A stretch of DNA of 64,000 nucleotides from UBA9676 sp963837105 (GCA_963837105.1 CAWIMG010000023.1:1-64000), one strand, 5' to 3'. Shown: positions 44,981-54,024, numbered from the stretch's first letter. Translations and numbers: made by a program. Notes: generated from the sequence alone by a model not told the origin.

Positions 44981-45957
44981 TGGTGGCCGCTGCGCAGACC
45001 ACTGGCATCCGCACCTTCCCCGCGCTCGGCACGTATGCCGCGCTGCTGCTCACCGAGCCGGACCGGCTCGACGAGGCCGCCAGCCGGCTCACCGCCGAGC
45101 TGCGGGCCATGGATGAGGCCTGCTCCCGCTTCCGCAGCGATTCTGAGCTGTGGCGGGTCAACCACGCCGGCGGGCGTCCGGTCCAGGTCAGCCCGCTGCT
45201 GGCGGAGGCGCTGGCGACCGCGCTGAGGGCGGCCGCCGTCACCGACGGCGATGTGGATCCCACCTGCGGCCAGGCGCTGGCCCGGATCGGCTACGACCGG
45301 GACTTCGCCACCGCCCGGCAGGACACCAGCGCCCTGACCCAGCCGCCCGCGCCTGCGGCAGGCTGGCAGACGGTTGACCTGGATCAGGCCACCGGCGTGG
45401 TCCAGGTCCCGGCCGGGGTCACGCTCGACCTCGGCGCAACGGCCAAGGCGCTCGCCGCGGACCGGGCGGCGGTCGCGATCGCCGCCGCCACCGGCTGCGG
45501 GGTGCTGGTCAACCTCGGTGGTGACATCCGGGTGGCGGGCAAGGCGCCAGACGGTGGCTGGCTGGTCGGCATCAGGGACAACGTCACCTTCACCGGCGAC
45601 GACGACGGCGACACGGCCGGTGGGCCTGGCCCCGCGATCGTCATCAGGGACAGTGGCCTGGCCACGTCGAGCACAGGCGTCCGGTCCTGGCAGCGGGGCG
45701 GGACCCGGCTGCACCACATCATCGTCCCCCGCACCGGGCTGCCCGTGGAATCCTGCTGGCGGGCGGTGAGCGTGGCCGCCGCTACCTGCGTGGACGCCAA
45801 TACGGCCAGCACGGCGGCGATTCTGCGCGGCGAGCAGGCACCCGAATGGCTCGACCGGCTGCGGCTCCCAGCCCGGCTGGTGCATCATGACGGCACAGCC
45901 CTCACGATCAGCGGCTGGCCCCCCGACCCGGCCAGCGTCGCAGGAAACCCGGCATGA
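44977..45957 (+). CDS. apbE: FAD:protein FMN transferase
   Basis: ApbE attaches FMN covalently to threonine or serine of extracytosolic redox proteins. The 326-residue protein has the ApbE core: ALGTYAALLLTEPD, SRFRSDSELWRVN, DPTCGQALARIGYDR, the TLDLGATAKALAADRAA segment that binds FAD and Mg, NLGGDIRVAG, and TSSTGVRSWQRGGTRLHHI with a PRTGLPVES tail. No signal peptide or lipobox is visible, so it may act on the cytosolic side. It overlaps both neighbours by 4 bp. Confidence 0.93.
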   Translation: MMVAAAQTTGIRTFPALGTYAALLLTEPDRLDEAASRLTAELRAMDEACSRFRSDSELWRVNHAGGRPVQVSPLLAEALATALRAAAVTDGDVDPTCGQALARIGYDRDFATARQDTSALTQPPAPAAGWQTVDLDQATGVVQVPAGVTLDLGATAKALAADRAAVAIAAATGCGVLVNLGGDIRVAGKAPDGGWLVGIRDNVTFTGDDDGDTAGGPGPAIVIRDSGLATSSTGVRSWQRGGTRLHHIIVPRTGLPVESCWRAVSVAAATCVDANTASTAAILRGEQAPEWLDRLRLPARLVHHDGTALTISGWPPDPASVAGNPA

Positions 45958-46505
45958 ATCATTTTCTTCACGGTCCCGACCTGTGGTATGCGACCAGGGC
46001 GACCGGCCTGGTGACGCTGCTGCTACTGACCGGGAGTGTGATGCTTGGTGTGCTCACCGCGGGCCGGTTCGCCTCCGACCGCTGGCCGCGCTTCCTCACC
46101 GTCGGGCTGCACCGCAACCTCTCCCTGCTTGCGGTGGCCTTCCTCGCCCTGCACGTGGGCACCACGGTGGTCGATACCTATACCTCGATCCCGCTGATCG
46201 CCGCGTTCATCCCGTTCAGTTCCTCGTACAAGACCATCTGGCTGAGCCTGGGCGCGGTCGCCTGCGACCTGCTGCTCGCCCTGGTGATCACCAGCCTGGT
46301 CCGCAACCGGCTGGGCCACCGCACCTGGCGGGCGATCCACTGGATCTCCTATGCCTGCTGGCCGGTCGCGCTCGCGCACGGCCTGGGCATCGGCACCGAC
46401 CGGAGCACGATCTGGGTATTCGCGATGACCGTGCTGTGTGTCTCAACGGTGGCGGCCGCGGCCACCTGGCGGTTCGTCGTCGGGGTACGGGCTGGTGCCA
46501 GGTGA
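45954..46505 (+). CDS. ferric-reductase-like transmembrane cytochrome b
   Basis: The 183-residue membrane protein resembles the heme-b domain of ferric reductases, NADPH oxidases and MsrQ. Five or six membrane segments are present, with heme-ligand histidines in GLHRNLSLLAVAFLALHVGT and RAIHWISYACWPVALAHGLG, spaced 13-14 residues apart as usual. There is no flavin/NAD domain in the protein itself; that function may come from the next gene. ATGA overlap with apbE and GTGA overlap with the NuoF-like gene. Confidence 0.88.
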   Translation: MNHFLHGPDLWYATRATGLVTLLLLTGSVMLGVLTAGRFASDRWPRFLTVGLHRNLSLLAVAFLALHVGTTVVDTYTSIPLIAAFIPFSSSYKTIWLSLGAVACDLLLALVITSLVRNRLGHRTWRAIHWISYACWPVALAHGLGIGTDRSTIWVFAMTVLCVSTVAAAATWRFVVGVRAGAR

Positions 46506-47845
46506 CCGCGCTCGCGGTCACCGCCGACCGGGCGCCCGGCCTGCGGCTGCCCCGGTTGCTGGCCGGCGTCTCCTACGCCCAGCCCACGGGGCTGGCCGAG
46601 CACGAGCGGCTGTACGGGCCGCTGCCGCTGCCCAGCCACGCCGCGGGCCGGCGCAGGACCAGCCGTTCCCGGCCGAGCGGGCTGGTCGACCTGCTCGACC
46701 GGTCCGGGCTGACCGGCCGCGGCGGGGCGGGCTACCCAACCGGAAAGAAGATGCGGTCGGTAATCTCCTCGCCGGGCAGGGCGGTGGTGGTCGCCAACGG
46801 CTGCGAGGGGGAGCCCGCCAGCCGCAAGGACCGGCTGCTGCTGGCCCGGCTGCCGCACCTGGTGCTGGATGGGATCACGCTGGCGGCGCAGGCGGTCGGG
46901 GCGGACGAGGCCTACCTGGCGGTGCACGGCCGGGAGGAGAACCTGCTGGTCAGCCTGGAAGACGCGATCATGGAGCGGGAGATGGCAGGCCTCGATCCGG
47001 TGCCGATCACGCTGGCCGGCGTCCCGCACCGGTACGTCTCCAGCGAGCAGTCCGCCATCGTCCAGTACCTGAACGGCGGGCCGGGCAAGCCGACGTTCGC
47101 CCCGCCGCGCCCGAACGAGCGCGGCGTGAAGGGCCGGCCCACCCTGGTCAACAACGTGGAGACGCTGGCCCACGTGGCGCTGATCGCCCGGTACGGGGAC
47201 GGCTGGTTCCGCGGCGCCGGGCTGCCCTCCGCACCCGGCTCCACCCTGGTCACGGTGTCCGGCGCGGTCGCCCGGCCGGGCGTGTACGAGATCGAGATGG
47301 GCACGCCGATCGGCCAGGTGGTGATGCTGGCCGGCGGCCCCTCGGAACGGCTCCAGGGACTGCTGATCGGCGGCTACTTCGGCGGCTGGCTGCCGGCCGA
47401 GGTCGCCTGGCCGGTGCCGATGTCGCACGCCGGGCTGCGCTCGGTGGGAGGCGCGATGGGCGCCGGCATGGTGATTGCCCTGCCCGACACCGCCTGCCCG
47501 CTGGCCGAGACCGCCCGGGTGGTCAGCTACCTGGCGGAGGAGTCCGCCGACCAGTGCGGCCCGTGCATGTTCGGGCTCCCGGCCCTGGCCGACGCCCTGA
47601 TCGACCTCGCCTATCAGGGCGGGCGCGCCCGGGCCGTGCGGCAGATCAGCACGCTGATCCCACTGATCGAGAAGCGGGGCGCCTGCCGCCACCCGGACGG
47701 GGCCACCCAGCTTGTCCGCAGCGTGCTGAAGGCGTTCCCGGACGAGGCCGACTGGCACGACCAGCAGGGCCCCTGCTACGGCGTGCGGCGGCCGCCGCTG
47801 CTGCCTATACCGGCGGACGAAGAGCGGGAATGGGGCTGGGAGTGA
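46502..47845 (+). CDS. NuoF-like NADH-binding SLBB protein
   Basis: A 447-residue relative of the 51-kDa subunit of complex I. The FMN/NADH site is recognisable in GRGGAGYPTGKKM and NGCEGEPASRKDR, followed by the SLBB domain (VTVSGAVARPGVYEIEMG). The C-terminal Fe-S motif reads EESADQCGPCMFG with a last cysteine in GACRHPDG; the first cysteine of the classic ExCGxCxPC motif is alanine, so the cluster has at most three of the four usual ligands in this region. As far as I recall, this alanine is normal for the actinobacterial family. The protein probably feeds electrons from NAD(P)H to the neighbouring ferredoxin and cytochrome. Confidence 0.87.
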   Translation: MTALAVTADRAPGLRLPRLLAGVSYAQPTGLAEHERLYGPLPLPSHAAGRRRTSRSRPSGLVDLLDRSGLTGRGGAGYPTGKKMRSVISSPGRAVVVANGCEGEPASRKDRLLLARLPHLVLDGITLAAQAVGADEAYLAVHGREENLLVSLEDAIMEREMAGLDPVPITLAGVPHRYVSSEQSAIVQYLNGGPGKPTFAPPRPNERGVKGRPTLVNNVETLAHVALIARYGDGWFRGAGLPSAPGSTLVTVSGAVARPGVYEIEMGTPIGQVVMLAGGPSERLQGLLIGGYFGGWLPAEVAWPVPMSHAGLRSVGGAMGAGMVIALPDTACPLAETARVVSYLAEESADQCGPCMFGLPALADALIDLAYQGGRARAVRQISTLIPLIEKRGACRHPDGATQLVRSVLKAFPDEADWHDQQGPCYGVRRPPLLPIPADEEREWGWE

Positions 47846-48111
47846 GACACCAGCTGCGGGTCAACCCGATCGCCTGCGTCGGTCACGGCATGTGCGCCGA
47901 ACTGCTGCCCGAGATCATCGGGCTCGACCCGTGGGGATACCCCATCCTGGCCTCCCCCGATGTGCCGCGGCACCTGCTCAGTCACGCCCGTCGCGCGGTG
48001 GAGGCCTGCCCGACCCTGGCCCTGCTGATGGACGAGGTCAGCAGCAAGCCGCCCAGCAAGCAGGCGCCGGCCCGGGGCCGGGAAACGGGCGCCGCCCGCA
48101 ACCGCCGTTGA
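47842..48111 (+). CDS. single-cluster ferredoxin
   Basis: An 89-residue ferredoxin. The cluster ligands are PIACVGHGMCAELLP and EACPTLAL, which gives a three-cysteine 3Fe-4S (or 4Fe-4S with a non-cysteine ligand) site like ferredoxins of P450 systems. The C-terminal 25 residues are basic (KQAPARGRETGAARNRR). It overlaps the NuoF-like gene by GTGA and is the last gene of the five-gene redox operon. Confidence 0.9.
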   Translation: MRHQLRVNPIACVGHGMCAELLPEIIGLDPWGYPILASPDVPRHLLSHARRAVEACPTLALLMDEVSSKPPSKQAPARGRETGAARNRR

Positions 48112-48118
48112 GAACCCG

Positions 48119-48700
48119 CTAGCTGTCGCCGCCGCCTCCACCGCCACCGCCGCCCCCGCCGTAGTTGCGGTTGTGCACGCTGGCCGACGGCACCCCACCC
48201 GAGCAGGTGACGAACATCGTCACTTCGCTCTGATCGGAGGTGAACGAGACCTGCGCCGTGCTGGTGGGCCCGCGCTCCACGCCGCTGGCCTCGTAGCCCT
48301 GCTGCGGGCTCCACGACTGCAGATAGGCGCCGCTCTGGACGCATACCGCCACCACCGTGCCGCCCTGCGAGCTCAGCACCGCGCCGGGCGAGGACTGCTG
48401 GCTGGCCGGGGCCTGGCTGGGCACCGGGGTAGCCCGGGTGATGGGCATCGCCACCCCGCCAAGCTGGACGGACGTCGAGGGCGTGGGGGTCGGCAACGGG
48501 CTGGCCGACTCGGCTGACTCGCTGGCCAGCGCGCGGTTCACCATCGCCGCGGTCAGCTGCTGGCTGGGCGAGGCGGCGATGCCCCGGCCGAGCACCGACA
48601 CCGCCAGCAAGCTGGCGCCGGTCGCCGCTGCCGCACCCAGCAGCCAGGCGCCGAGCCCGACCAAGACGCGGGTTCGCACCCCGGCAGGGTGGCCGATCAA
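48119..48700 (-). CDS. membrane-anchored secreted protein, unknown function
   Basis: The protein (193 residues) has an N-terminal membrane helix (VLVGLGAWLLGAAAATGASLL), a Pro/Ser/Thr linker, then an extracellular domain with two cysteines (AVCVQSGAYLQSW and TMFVTCSGGVPSA) probably joined by a disulfide, and a tail of eleven glycines. I recognise no family. It is transcribed toward the redox operon end, 7 bp from the ferredoxin stop, and is divergent from the response regulator, so it may be a sensor partner or target of that two-component system. Confidence 0.75.
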   Translation of the reverse strand: MIGHPAGVRTRVLVGLGAWLLGAAAATGASLLAVSVLGRGIAASPSQQLTAAMVNRALASESAESASPLPTPTPSTSVQLGGVAMPITRATPVPSQAPASQQSSPGAVLSSQGGTVVAVCVQSGAYLQSWSPQQGYEASGVERGPTSTAQVSFTSDQSEVTMFVTCSGGVPSASVHNRNYGGGGGGGGGGGDS

Positions 48701-48786
48701 AGGTTAAGAGCGGGTAAAGACCGGCACAAGGCACCGACGGCCCGGGTGGCATACCGGATATTCGGGACGGTCAGGCCGGCAGCGGA

Positions 48787-48792
48787 TACCGT
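48787..48792 (+). promoter_or_regulatory. -10 hexamer for a leaderless response-regulator transcript
   Basis: TACCGT is followed by exactly 6 nt and then the GTG start at 48799. There is no ribosome site. Same arrangement as mrp and the transglycosylase-like gene. Confidence 0.5.
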
Positions 48793-48798
48793 CATGTC

Positions 48799-49482
48799 GT
48801 GGCACAGCTGCTGCTGGTGGAGGACGACCCCGCCATCCGGGGTGCGCTGATCCGGGCGCTCACCGAGCGGGGCCATGCGGTGACGAGCATGCCCAACGCC
48901 ATGGGCGCACTGCAGCACATCCTCGACTCGCCGCCGGACCTGGTCCTGCTCGACCTGGGGCTGCCCGACCTCGGCGGCTACGAAGCACTGCGGATGATGC
49001 GCGCGGTCAGCTCGATCCCGGTGGTGGTGGTCACCGCCCGCGACGACGAGACCGAGATCATCCGGGTGCTGGACGCGGGCGCCGACGACTATGTGATCAA
49101 GCCGTTCGGGCCCGGCCAGATCGACGCCCGGATCCGGGCCGTGCTGCGCCGGGCCGCGCACGAGGAGCCGGCCGATGGTGGCCCGCTCCGGGTCGGTGGC
49201 CTGGAACTGGACCCGCACGGCCATGAGGCCAGCCTGGATGGGACGCGGCTGGACCTGAGCCGGCGCGAGTTCGACCTGCTGCACTACCTGGCCCAGCATG
49301 CCGGCCAGGTGGTGACGCGGCGGGATCTGCTGACCCATGTCTGGCGGATGCCCTACGGCGGCGCTGACAAGACCGTCGATGTCCATGTCTCCTGGCTCCG
49401 CCGCAAGCTGGGGGAAACCGCCCAGCAGCCCCGCTACCTGCACACGGTCCGCGGGGTCGGGATCAAGCTCAGCGCACCCTGA
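48799..49482 (+). CDS. OmpR-family response regulator
   Basis: A 227-residue DNA-binding response regulator. The receiver domain has LLVEDDPAIRGAL, the phosphorylated aspartate in LVLLDLGLPDLGG, VVTARDDE and the lysine in VIKPFG. The C-terminal winged helix has LSRREFDLLHYLAQH and KTVDVHVSWLRRKLGE. Its stop codon overlaps the start of the histidine kinase gene (ATGA-type), so they form one operon. Its position next to the redox module suggests, but does not prove, that it regulates it. Confidence 0.94.
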   Translation: MAQLLLVEDDPAIRGALIRALTERGHAVTSMPNAMGALQHILDSPPDLVLLDLGLPDLGGYEALRMMRAVSSIPVVVVTARDDETEIIRVLDAGADDYVIKPFGPGQIDARIRAVLRRAAHEEPADGGPLRVGGLELDPHGHEASLDGTRLDLSRREFDLLHYLAQHAGQVVTRRDLLTHVWRMPYGGADKTVDVHVSWLRRKLGETAQQPRYLHTVRGVGIKLSAP

Positions 49483-50894
49483 TGAGACTTCGGGTCGTCC
49501 TGCTCGTGGTGGCCACCAGCTCGCTGGTGCTGGTCTCGTTCCTGGTGCCGCTGGCGCTGGTGCTGCGCACGTTCGCGGCCGACCGGGCGATGAGCACCGC
49601 GACCATCCAGGCGCAGAACCTGGCCCCGCTGGTGACCACGCTCGACCCCGCCAGCCTGCGGCTGGCGGTCGGCCAGGTGAACGCGGAGAACAGGAGCACT
49701 CCGGTCACCGTCATCATGCCGGGCGGGACCGAACTCGGCTCCCCGGCGGCACGCACGGCCTCGGTCCAGCTCGCCGCCAGGGGCCGCAGCTTCACCGCCA
49801 TCACGGCCGCCGGGGCCGAGGTGCTGGTCTCGGTCCAGGGCTTGCCGGCCGGCACCGCGGTCATCCGGGTGTTCGTGCCCACCGCCCAGCTCCGGCACGG
49901 TGTGGCCCGCGCCTGGCTGCTGCTCTGTGCGCTCGGGCTCGGGCTGCTCGCGCTCAGCGTGCTGGTCGCCGACCAGCTTGCCCGGTCGCTGATCCGGCCG
50001 ATCACCGACATGGCCCGGGCCGCCGACGACCTCGCCTCCGGTGACCTGACGGCGCGTGCCGTGGTGGCCGGATCGCCCGAAGTGCGCCGGGCCAGTGCCG
50101 GGCTGAACCGGCTGGCCGTGCGGATCGGCGAACTGCTGGCACACGAGCGGGAGACCGTCGCCGACCTGTCGCACCGGCTGCGCACCCCGCTGACCGCGCT
50201 CCGCATTGACGCCGAGTCGCTGCGCGATGATGACGAGATGGCCCGGCTGTCGGCCGATGTGAACGCGGTGGAACGGACCGTCAGCGAGATCATCCGGGAG
50301 GCCCGGCGGCCGACCGGAGAGGGCAGCGGGCTATGCGACGCGGCGGAAGTGGTCACCGAGCGGGCGATGTTCTGGCAGCCGCTCGCCGAGGACCAGGACC
50401 GGCCGATGACGCTGGAGGTCGCGCCGGGCCCGGCGCTGGTCCGGGTCTCCGCCGAGGACCTGGCCGCCTGCATCGACATCTTGCTGGAGAACGTGTTCTC
50501 GCACACCGCCGAGGGCCTGGCGTTCGAGGTCCGGCTGAGCCGGCGGGCGGGCGGCGGTGCCTGGCTGGTGGTCGCCGACGACGGGCCCGGCTTCCCGGAC
50601 GCCGACCCCACCCAGCGCGGCCTGTCCAGCGGCGGATCGACCGGCCTGGGGCTGGACATCGCCCGGCGGATCGCGGAGGCATCGGGCGGCACCCTCACCG
50701 TCGGCCGTTCGCCGACCGGCGGCGGCTCGGTGACAGCAGGTCTCGGCCCGCCGGTCCAGCCGCTGGACGCCGCCCGCCGTCACCGGCGGGCGCGTGACCG
50801 GCTGCACCTGCGCCCGCGGGACGACGCCGTGGAGTACGGCCCCGACGCGGGGACACCGTGGAGCCTGCTTGGGAGTTCGCGGCTCGACCGGTGA
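49482..50894 (+). CDS. sensor histidine kinase
   Basis: The 470-residue kinase has a membrane segment at residues 4-28 (VVATSSLVLVSFLVPLALVL), a small extracellular sensor domain, a second membrane segment at about 135-160, a HAMP domain, and the phosphorylated histidine in VADLSHRLRTPLTAL. The ATPase domain has DILLENVFSHT (N box), VADDGPGFPD and STGLGLDIARR. The last about 60 residues after SVTAGLGP do not look like kinase sequence. The partner is the overlapping response regulator. Confidence 0.92.
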   Translation: MRLRVVLLVVATSSLVLVSFLVPLALVLRTFAADRAMSTATIQAQNLAPLVTTLDPASLRLAVGQVNAENRSTPVTVIMPGGTELGSPAARTASVQLAARGRSFTAITAAGAEVLVSVQGLPAGTAVIRVFVPTAQLRHGVARAWLLLCALGLGLLALSVLVADQLARSLIRPITDMARAADDLASGDLTARAVVAGSPEVRRASAGLNRLAVRIGELLAHERETVADLSHRLRTPLTALRIDAESLRDDDEMARLSADVNAVERTVSEIIREARRPTGEGSGLCDAAEVVTERAMFWQPLAEDQDRPMTLEVAPGPALVRVSAEDLAACIDILLENVFSHTAEGLAFEVRLSRRAGGGAWLVVADDGPGFPDADPTQRGLSSGGSTGLGLDIARRIAEASGGTLTVGRSPTGGGSVTAGLGPPVQPLDAARRHRRARDRLHLRPRDDAVEYGPDAGTPWSLLGSSRLDR

Positions 50895-50903
50895 CCGCCG
50901 CCG

Positions 50904-51045
50904 CGCTGGGCGGTCACCAGCCCGCTGGCGGCGGCATATGCCGGGACCCCGCTGCTGATGACGGGCGTGCTGCCGGTGTCCTCGCCGGTGGCGGTAGCCG
51001 CGTCGACCCCGGCCGCGGCTGGCGAGCGCGGTCGTGCTGACCGCG
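50904..51045 (+). other. coding-like remnant in the gap
   Basis: Between the kinase stop and the ABC operon, one frame reads AVTSPLAAAYAGTPLLMTG and PVSSPVAVAAS, and another reads LASAVVLTAAATGYSR. Both are hydrophobic and protein-like but have no start or intact frame. This could be a leftover piece of a membrane-protein gene; it could also be chance. I see no other feature in the gap. Confidence 0.25.
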
Positions 51046-51056
51046 GCCGCGACCGG

Positions 51057-51725
51057 CTACTCGCGGACCGTGGTGCGGGCCCCCCGCACCGTGAAGGCGG
51101 CCAGCCCGGCGGCGAAGACCAGGCCCGCGCAGATCGCCCCGCCGGTGTCGTGCGGAGGGCGGCCCGGCCAGATCCAGGGGGTGGTCCAGCCCGCGGCCAG
51201 CGCGGACTCGGTGATCAGCCAGTAGGCCATCGGACCGGTCCAGCCGAACGCGCCGCCCAGCACGACCGCGGACAGCAGGCCGAGCCCAATCATCCCGCCG
51301 ACGTTGCGGAGCAGGGCCAGGGCGCCACCGGGCAGGTACCCGCCGGTGGCACCGGCGGCCAGCGCCCCGGCCGCGGCCGCGGTCAGCGTCACCGCGCTCG
51401 CCAGCCGCAGCCAGGGCAGCCACCGGCCGGTGGCGCGTTCCGGCTCGCCGAACGGCCCATAGCTGGCCACGGCAATCACCGCGGCGGCCCCGGTCTCGAT
51501 CACCAGCGGGATCACCTGCCGTGCCGCCGGGCCGCCGGCGATGTTCCAGTGCCAGTGCAGCTCGGCCCAGAGCAGGCCACCGAGTGCCACCAGCAGCCCG
51601 GCCGCGGCTGGCATGTGGCGGCTGGCCGCGTGCAGCCAGGCCAGCCGCAGCCAGGCGATTACCGGCCGGGGGGCATGGGCGGGCCGAGCCCCCCGCACCG
51701 GGGTGCGGATCCCGGCCGCGGTCAT
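51057..51725 (-). CDS. membrane protein of the ABC operon
   Basis: A 222-residue protein with about six membrane segments, including AAAGLLVALGGLLWAELHW, VIPLVIETGAAAVIAVASYG, LLSAVVLGGAFGWTGPMAYWL and GAICAGLVFAAGLAAFTV. It resembles permease-accessory proteins rather than a transporter with known substrate. The start overlaps the permease gene by 4 bp, making it the last gene of the sigma-ABC operon. Confidence 0.75.
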   Translation of the reverse strand: MTAAGIRTPVRGARPAHAPRPVIAWLRLAWLHAASRHMPAAAGLLVALGGLLWAELHWHWNIAGGPAARQVIPLVIETGAAAVIAVASYGPFGEPERATGRWLPWLRLASAVTLTAAAAGALAAGATGGYLPGGALALLRNVGGMIGLGLLSAVVLGGAFGWTGPMAYWLITESALAAGWTTPWIWPGRPPHDTGGAICAGLVFAAGLAAFTVRGARTTVRE

Positions 51726-53263
51726 GGCAGCTGCGCCAGGGTGAGCCGGCCGGCCCGCAGCGCGGCCAGGTGGGACGCCAGCCAGGCCCGCTGGGCACCG
51801 GCCGGCAGCGCCGCCAGCCGCCGGGCCGCGGCGATGACCTGCTTGGGCGATGGCGCTGGCCCCCCGTTGACCCCCGGTCCCGACAGCCCGGCTGTCTCCA
51901 GGAACTGCGGCTGGGCGGCGAACGGCAGGCCCGCCCGGTCGAGCAGGACCGCCTGCACCGCCTGCTGCGCCGGAGTTCCCGGGCCGGCGCCCGCACCCAC
52001 GACCGCGTGCACAGCCAGCGTCCGCACTTGGCCAGCGAAGTCGGTGAAGGTCACCGCGCTGCTCGTGAACCCGGACGAGCCGACCAGGTTGAGGGTGGCG
52101 AGCGGCAGGCGCAGCACCGGCGGCTGGCCGTCGATGGCGGCGGGCGCGCCGAATGGGCCCTCGTTCGCGGTGTACGGCCCGGCCGCCTGCGTGACCCGGA
52201 CCGGCGCGCCGGGCAGGCCAGCCAGTTCGGCCAGCACCGGCCGCAGCGAGGCGGTCACCCCGGACAGGTAGCGGCGGTAGGCGGGGTTCAGGCACACCGG
52301 TCTCCCGGCAGCGTCACCGCAGACCGGCGTGTAGGCCAGCGGGCGGTCGCTGGCCGCATCATGCAGCGCCGGGATGACGATGCCGTCGGCCGCCTGCCGG
52401 GCGGTCGTGGCCAGCCCGACCGCGGTCCCGGCCAGGATGGCCCCCGCCACGGTGACCACCGCGGCGGCACGCCGCAGCCCCGGACCGCCGGCCTGGCGGG
52501 GCAGCCCCAGCAGGCCCATCGCCGCCATCGTGATCCCGGCCAGCAGCATGATCCGGGCGATCGGCAGGTCCGGCAGGTACGGATAGAAGATGCCCGACGG
52601 TGACTGGTAGTTGCCGTTGGAATTGGTCGGCAGGATCAGCGCCCAGCCGCTGGTGTCGCGGAACCCGGTCTGCGACGACATCATCAGCACGAGGAAGCCG
52701 CCGAACGCGGCCAGTGGCGCGGCGAACCGGCTGGGAAAGAACGCGCCGACGGCGAACCCGGCGGCGCTGAAGGCCAGCACCGCGAACGCGCCCACCCCTA
52801 CCCACCACCACGGCGGCGAGCCCTGGACGCCCTGCAGTGCGTAGACCCCGAACATCACGCCAACCAGCGCCAGGTAGCCGCCCACCGCCCAGATGGCGGT
52901 CGCGGCCCAGGTGGCCAGCTGAGCCCCGCAGCGGGGGCGGGCGATGGCGGTCATCAGATCGCCCATCCCGCGCCGGCCGTCGCGTGACGCCATCCAGGCG
53001 GCCACGGCGGCCACGAACGGCCCGAAGTCGATGATCGTATGTCCCTGGCCCATGTTCCAGAACGTGCGGAATGGCCACAGCAGCGGCTGCGTCGTACTGG
53101 GCCGGTAGGAGTCGAACCACAGCAGCGCCGCGATCAGCGGCAGGATGAATGGCATCGCGTTGTGCCGCAACTCCACCCGCAGCAGCCGGGCCGCGGTCAG
53201 TGGGGCACCGCTTGCCATGCGCGGCGCGCGCGGCCGCGCCGGGGCGTCGGCGGTGGCGGTCAT
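51722..53263 (-). CDS. ABC-2-like permease with an extracellular domain
   Basis: The protein (513 residues) has six or seven membrane segments in the first 300 residues (MPFILPLIAALLWFDSY, IDFGPFVAAVAAWMAS, AIWAVGGYLALVGVMFGVYAL and others), then an extracytosolic part of about 200 residues with a probable disulfide (VCGDAAGRPVCLNPAYRRYL). It overlaps the ATPase gene start by 4 bp. It is likely the membrane subunit of an exporter; the substrate is unknown. Confidence 0.8.
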   Translation of the reverse strand: MTATADAPARPRAPRMASGAPLTAARLLRVELRHNAMPFILPLIAALLWFDSYRPSTTQPLLWPFRTFWNMGQGHTIIDFGPFVAAVAAWMASRDGRRGMGDLMTAIARPRCGAQLATWAATAIWAVGGYLALVGVMFGVYALQGVQGSPPWWWVGVGAFAVLAFSAAGFAVGAFFPSRFAAPLAAFGGFLVLMMSSQTGFRDTSGWALILPTNSNGNYQSPSGIFYPYLPDLPIARIMLLAGITMAAMGLLGLPRQAGGPGLRRAAAVVTVAGAILAGTAVGLATTARQAADGIVIPALHDAASDRPLAYTPVCGDAAGRPVCLNPAYRRYLSGVTASLRPVLAELAGLPGAPVRVTQAAGPYTANEGPFGAPAAIDGQPPVLRLPLATLNLVGSSGFTSSAVTFTDFAGQVRTLAVHAVVGAGAGPGTPAQQAVQAVLLDRAGLPFAAQPQFLETAGLSGPGVNGGPAPSPKQVIAAARRLAALPAGAQRAWLASHLAALRAGRLTLAQLP

Positions 53264-54024
53264 GGCCGTGCCGCCACGGTCGCGCGGGCCGCCGCCAGCA
53301 CGGCGCTGTAGCCGCGCTCCAGTGGGGCATCGCCGGCCGCACCGCTGCCCTCACCCCGGGCGACCAGGTCGGCCGGGGTGCCGTGAAACACGATCTGGCC
53401 CTTGTCCATCAGCGCTACTTCGGTGCAGGCGGCGCCGACGTCCTCGACCAGATGAGTGCTGACGATCACGGTGGCCCGCTGGCCGAACTCGCGCAGCAGC
53501 GTGCGGAACTCCAGCCGCTGCTCCGGATCCAGCCCGGCGGTCGGCTCGTCCAGCAGCAGCAGTTCCGGCTCGTTCACGATCGCCTGCGCGATCCCAGCCC
53601 GGCGCAGCATCCCCCCGGACAGAGTGCGCAGCCTGGCACGGGCCCGGTCGCCCAGGCCGACCCGCTCGACCGCCACCGCCACCGCCCGCGGCACCTGGCT
53701 GGCCGGCATGTCCTTCAGCAATGCGAAGTACTCCACGAACTCGGCGACCGTGAAGCCGGGATAGTAGCCGAGGCTCTGCGGCAGGTAGCCAAGCCGCCGC
53801 CGGATCTCCCGCCGCGGGTGGTAGGCGCCGGGATCGCGGTCGAGCAGGCGCATCCGGCCCGCGGTAGGCGGCAGGACGGTCGCCATCATCCGCAGCAATG
53901 AGGTCTTGCCCGCCCCATTCGGCCCGAGCAGCCCGAACACGCCCGGCCCGGCGGTCAGGCTGACTCCGGCCACGGCCCGCGTCCGGCCGAACTGCCGGGT
54001 CAGGTCGGTGAGTTCGATATTCAT
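53260..54024 (-). CDS. ABC transporter ATP-binding protein
   Basis: A 254-residue ATPase: Walker A GPNGAGKTSLLRM, Q loop region LGYLPQSLGYYPGF, ABC signature LSGGMLRRAGIAQ, Walker B LLLLDEPTAGLDP and the switch histidine in VIVSTHLVEDV. It overlaps genes on both sides by 4 bp, and pairs with the permease at 51722-53263. Confidence 0.95.
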   Translation of the reverse strand: MNIELTDLTRQFGRTRAVAGVSLTAGPGVFGLLGPNGAGKTSLLRMMATVLPPTAGRMRLLDRDPGAYHPRREIRRRLGYLPQSLGYYPGFTVAEFVEYFALLKDMPASQVPRAVAVAVERVGLGDRARARLRTLSGGMLRRAGIAQAIVNEPELLLLDEPTAGLDPEQRLEFRTLLREFGQRATVIVSTHLVEDVGAACTEVALMDKGQIVFHGTPADLVARGEGSGAAGDAPLERGYSAVLAAARATVAARP

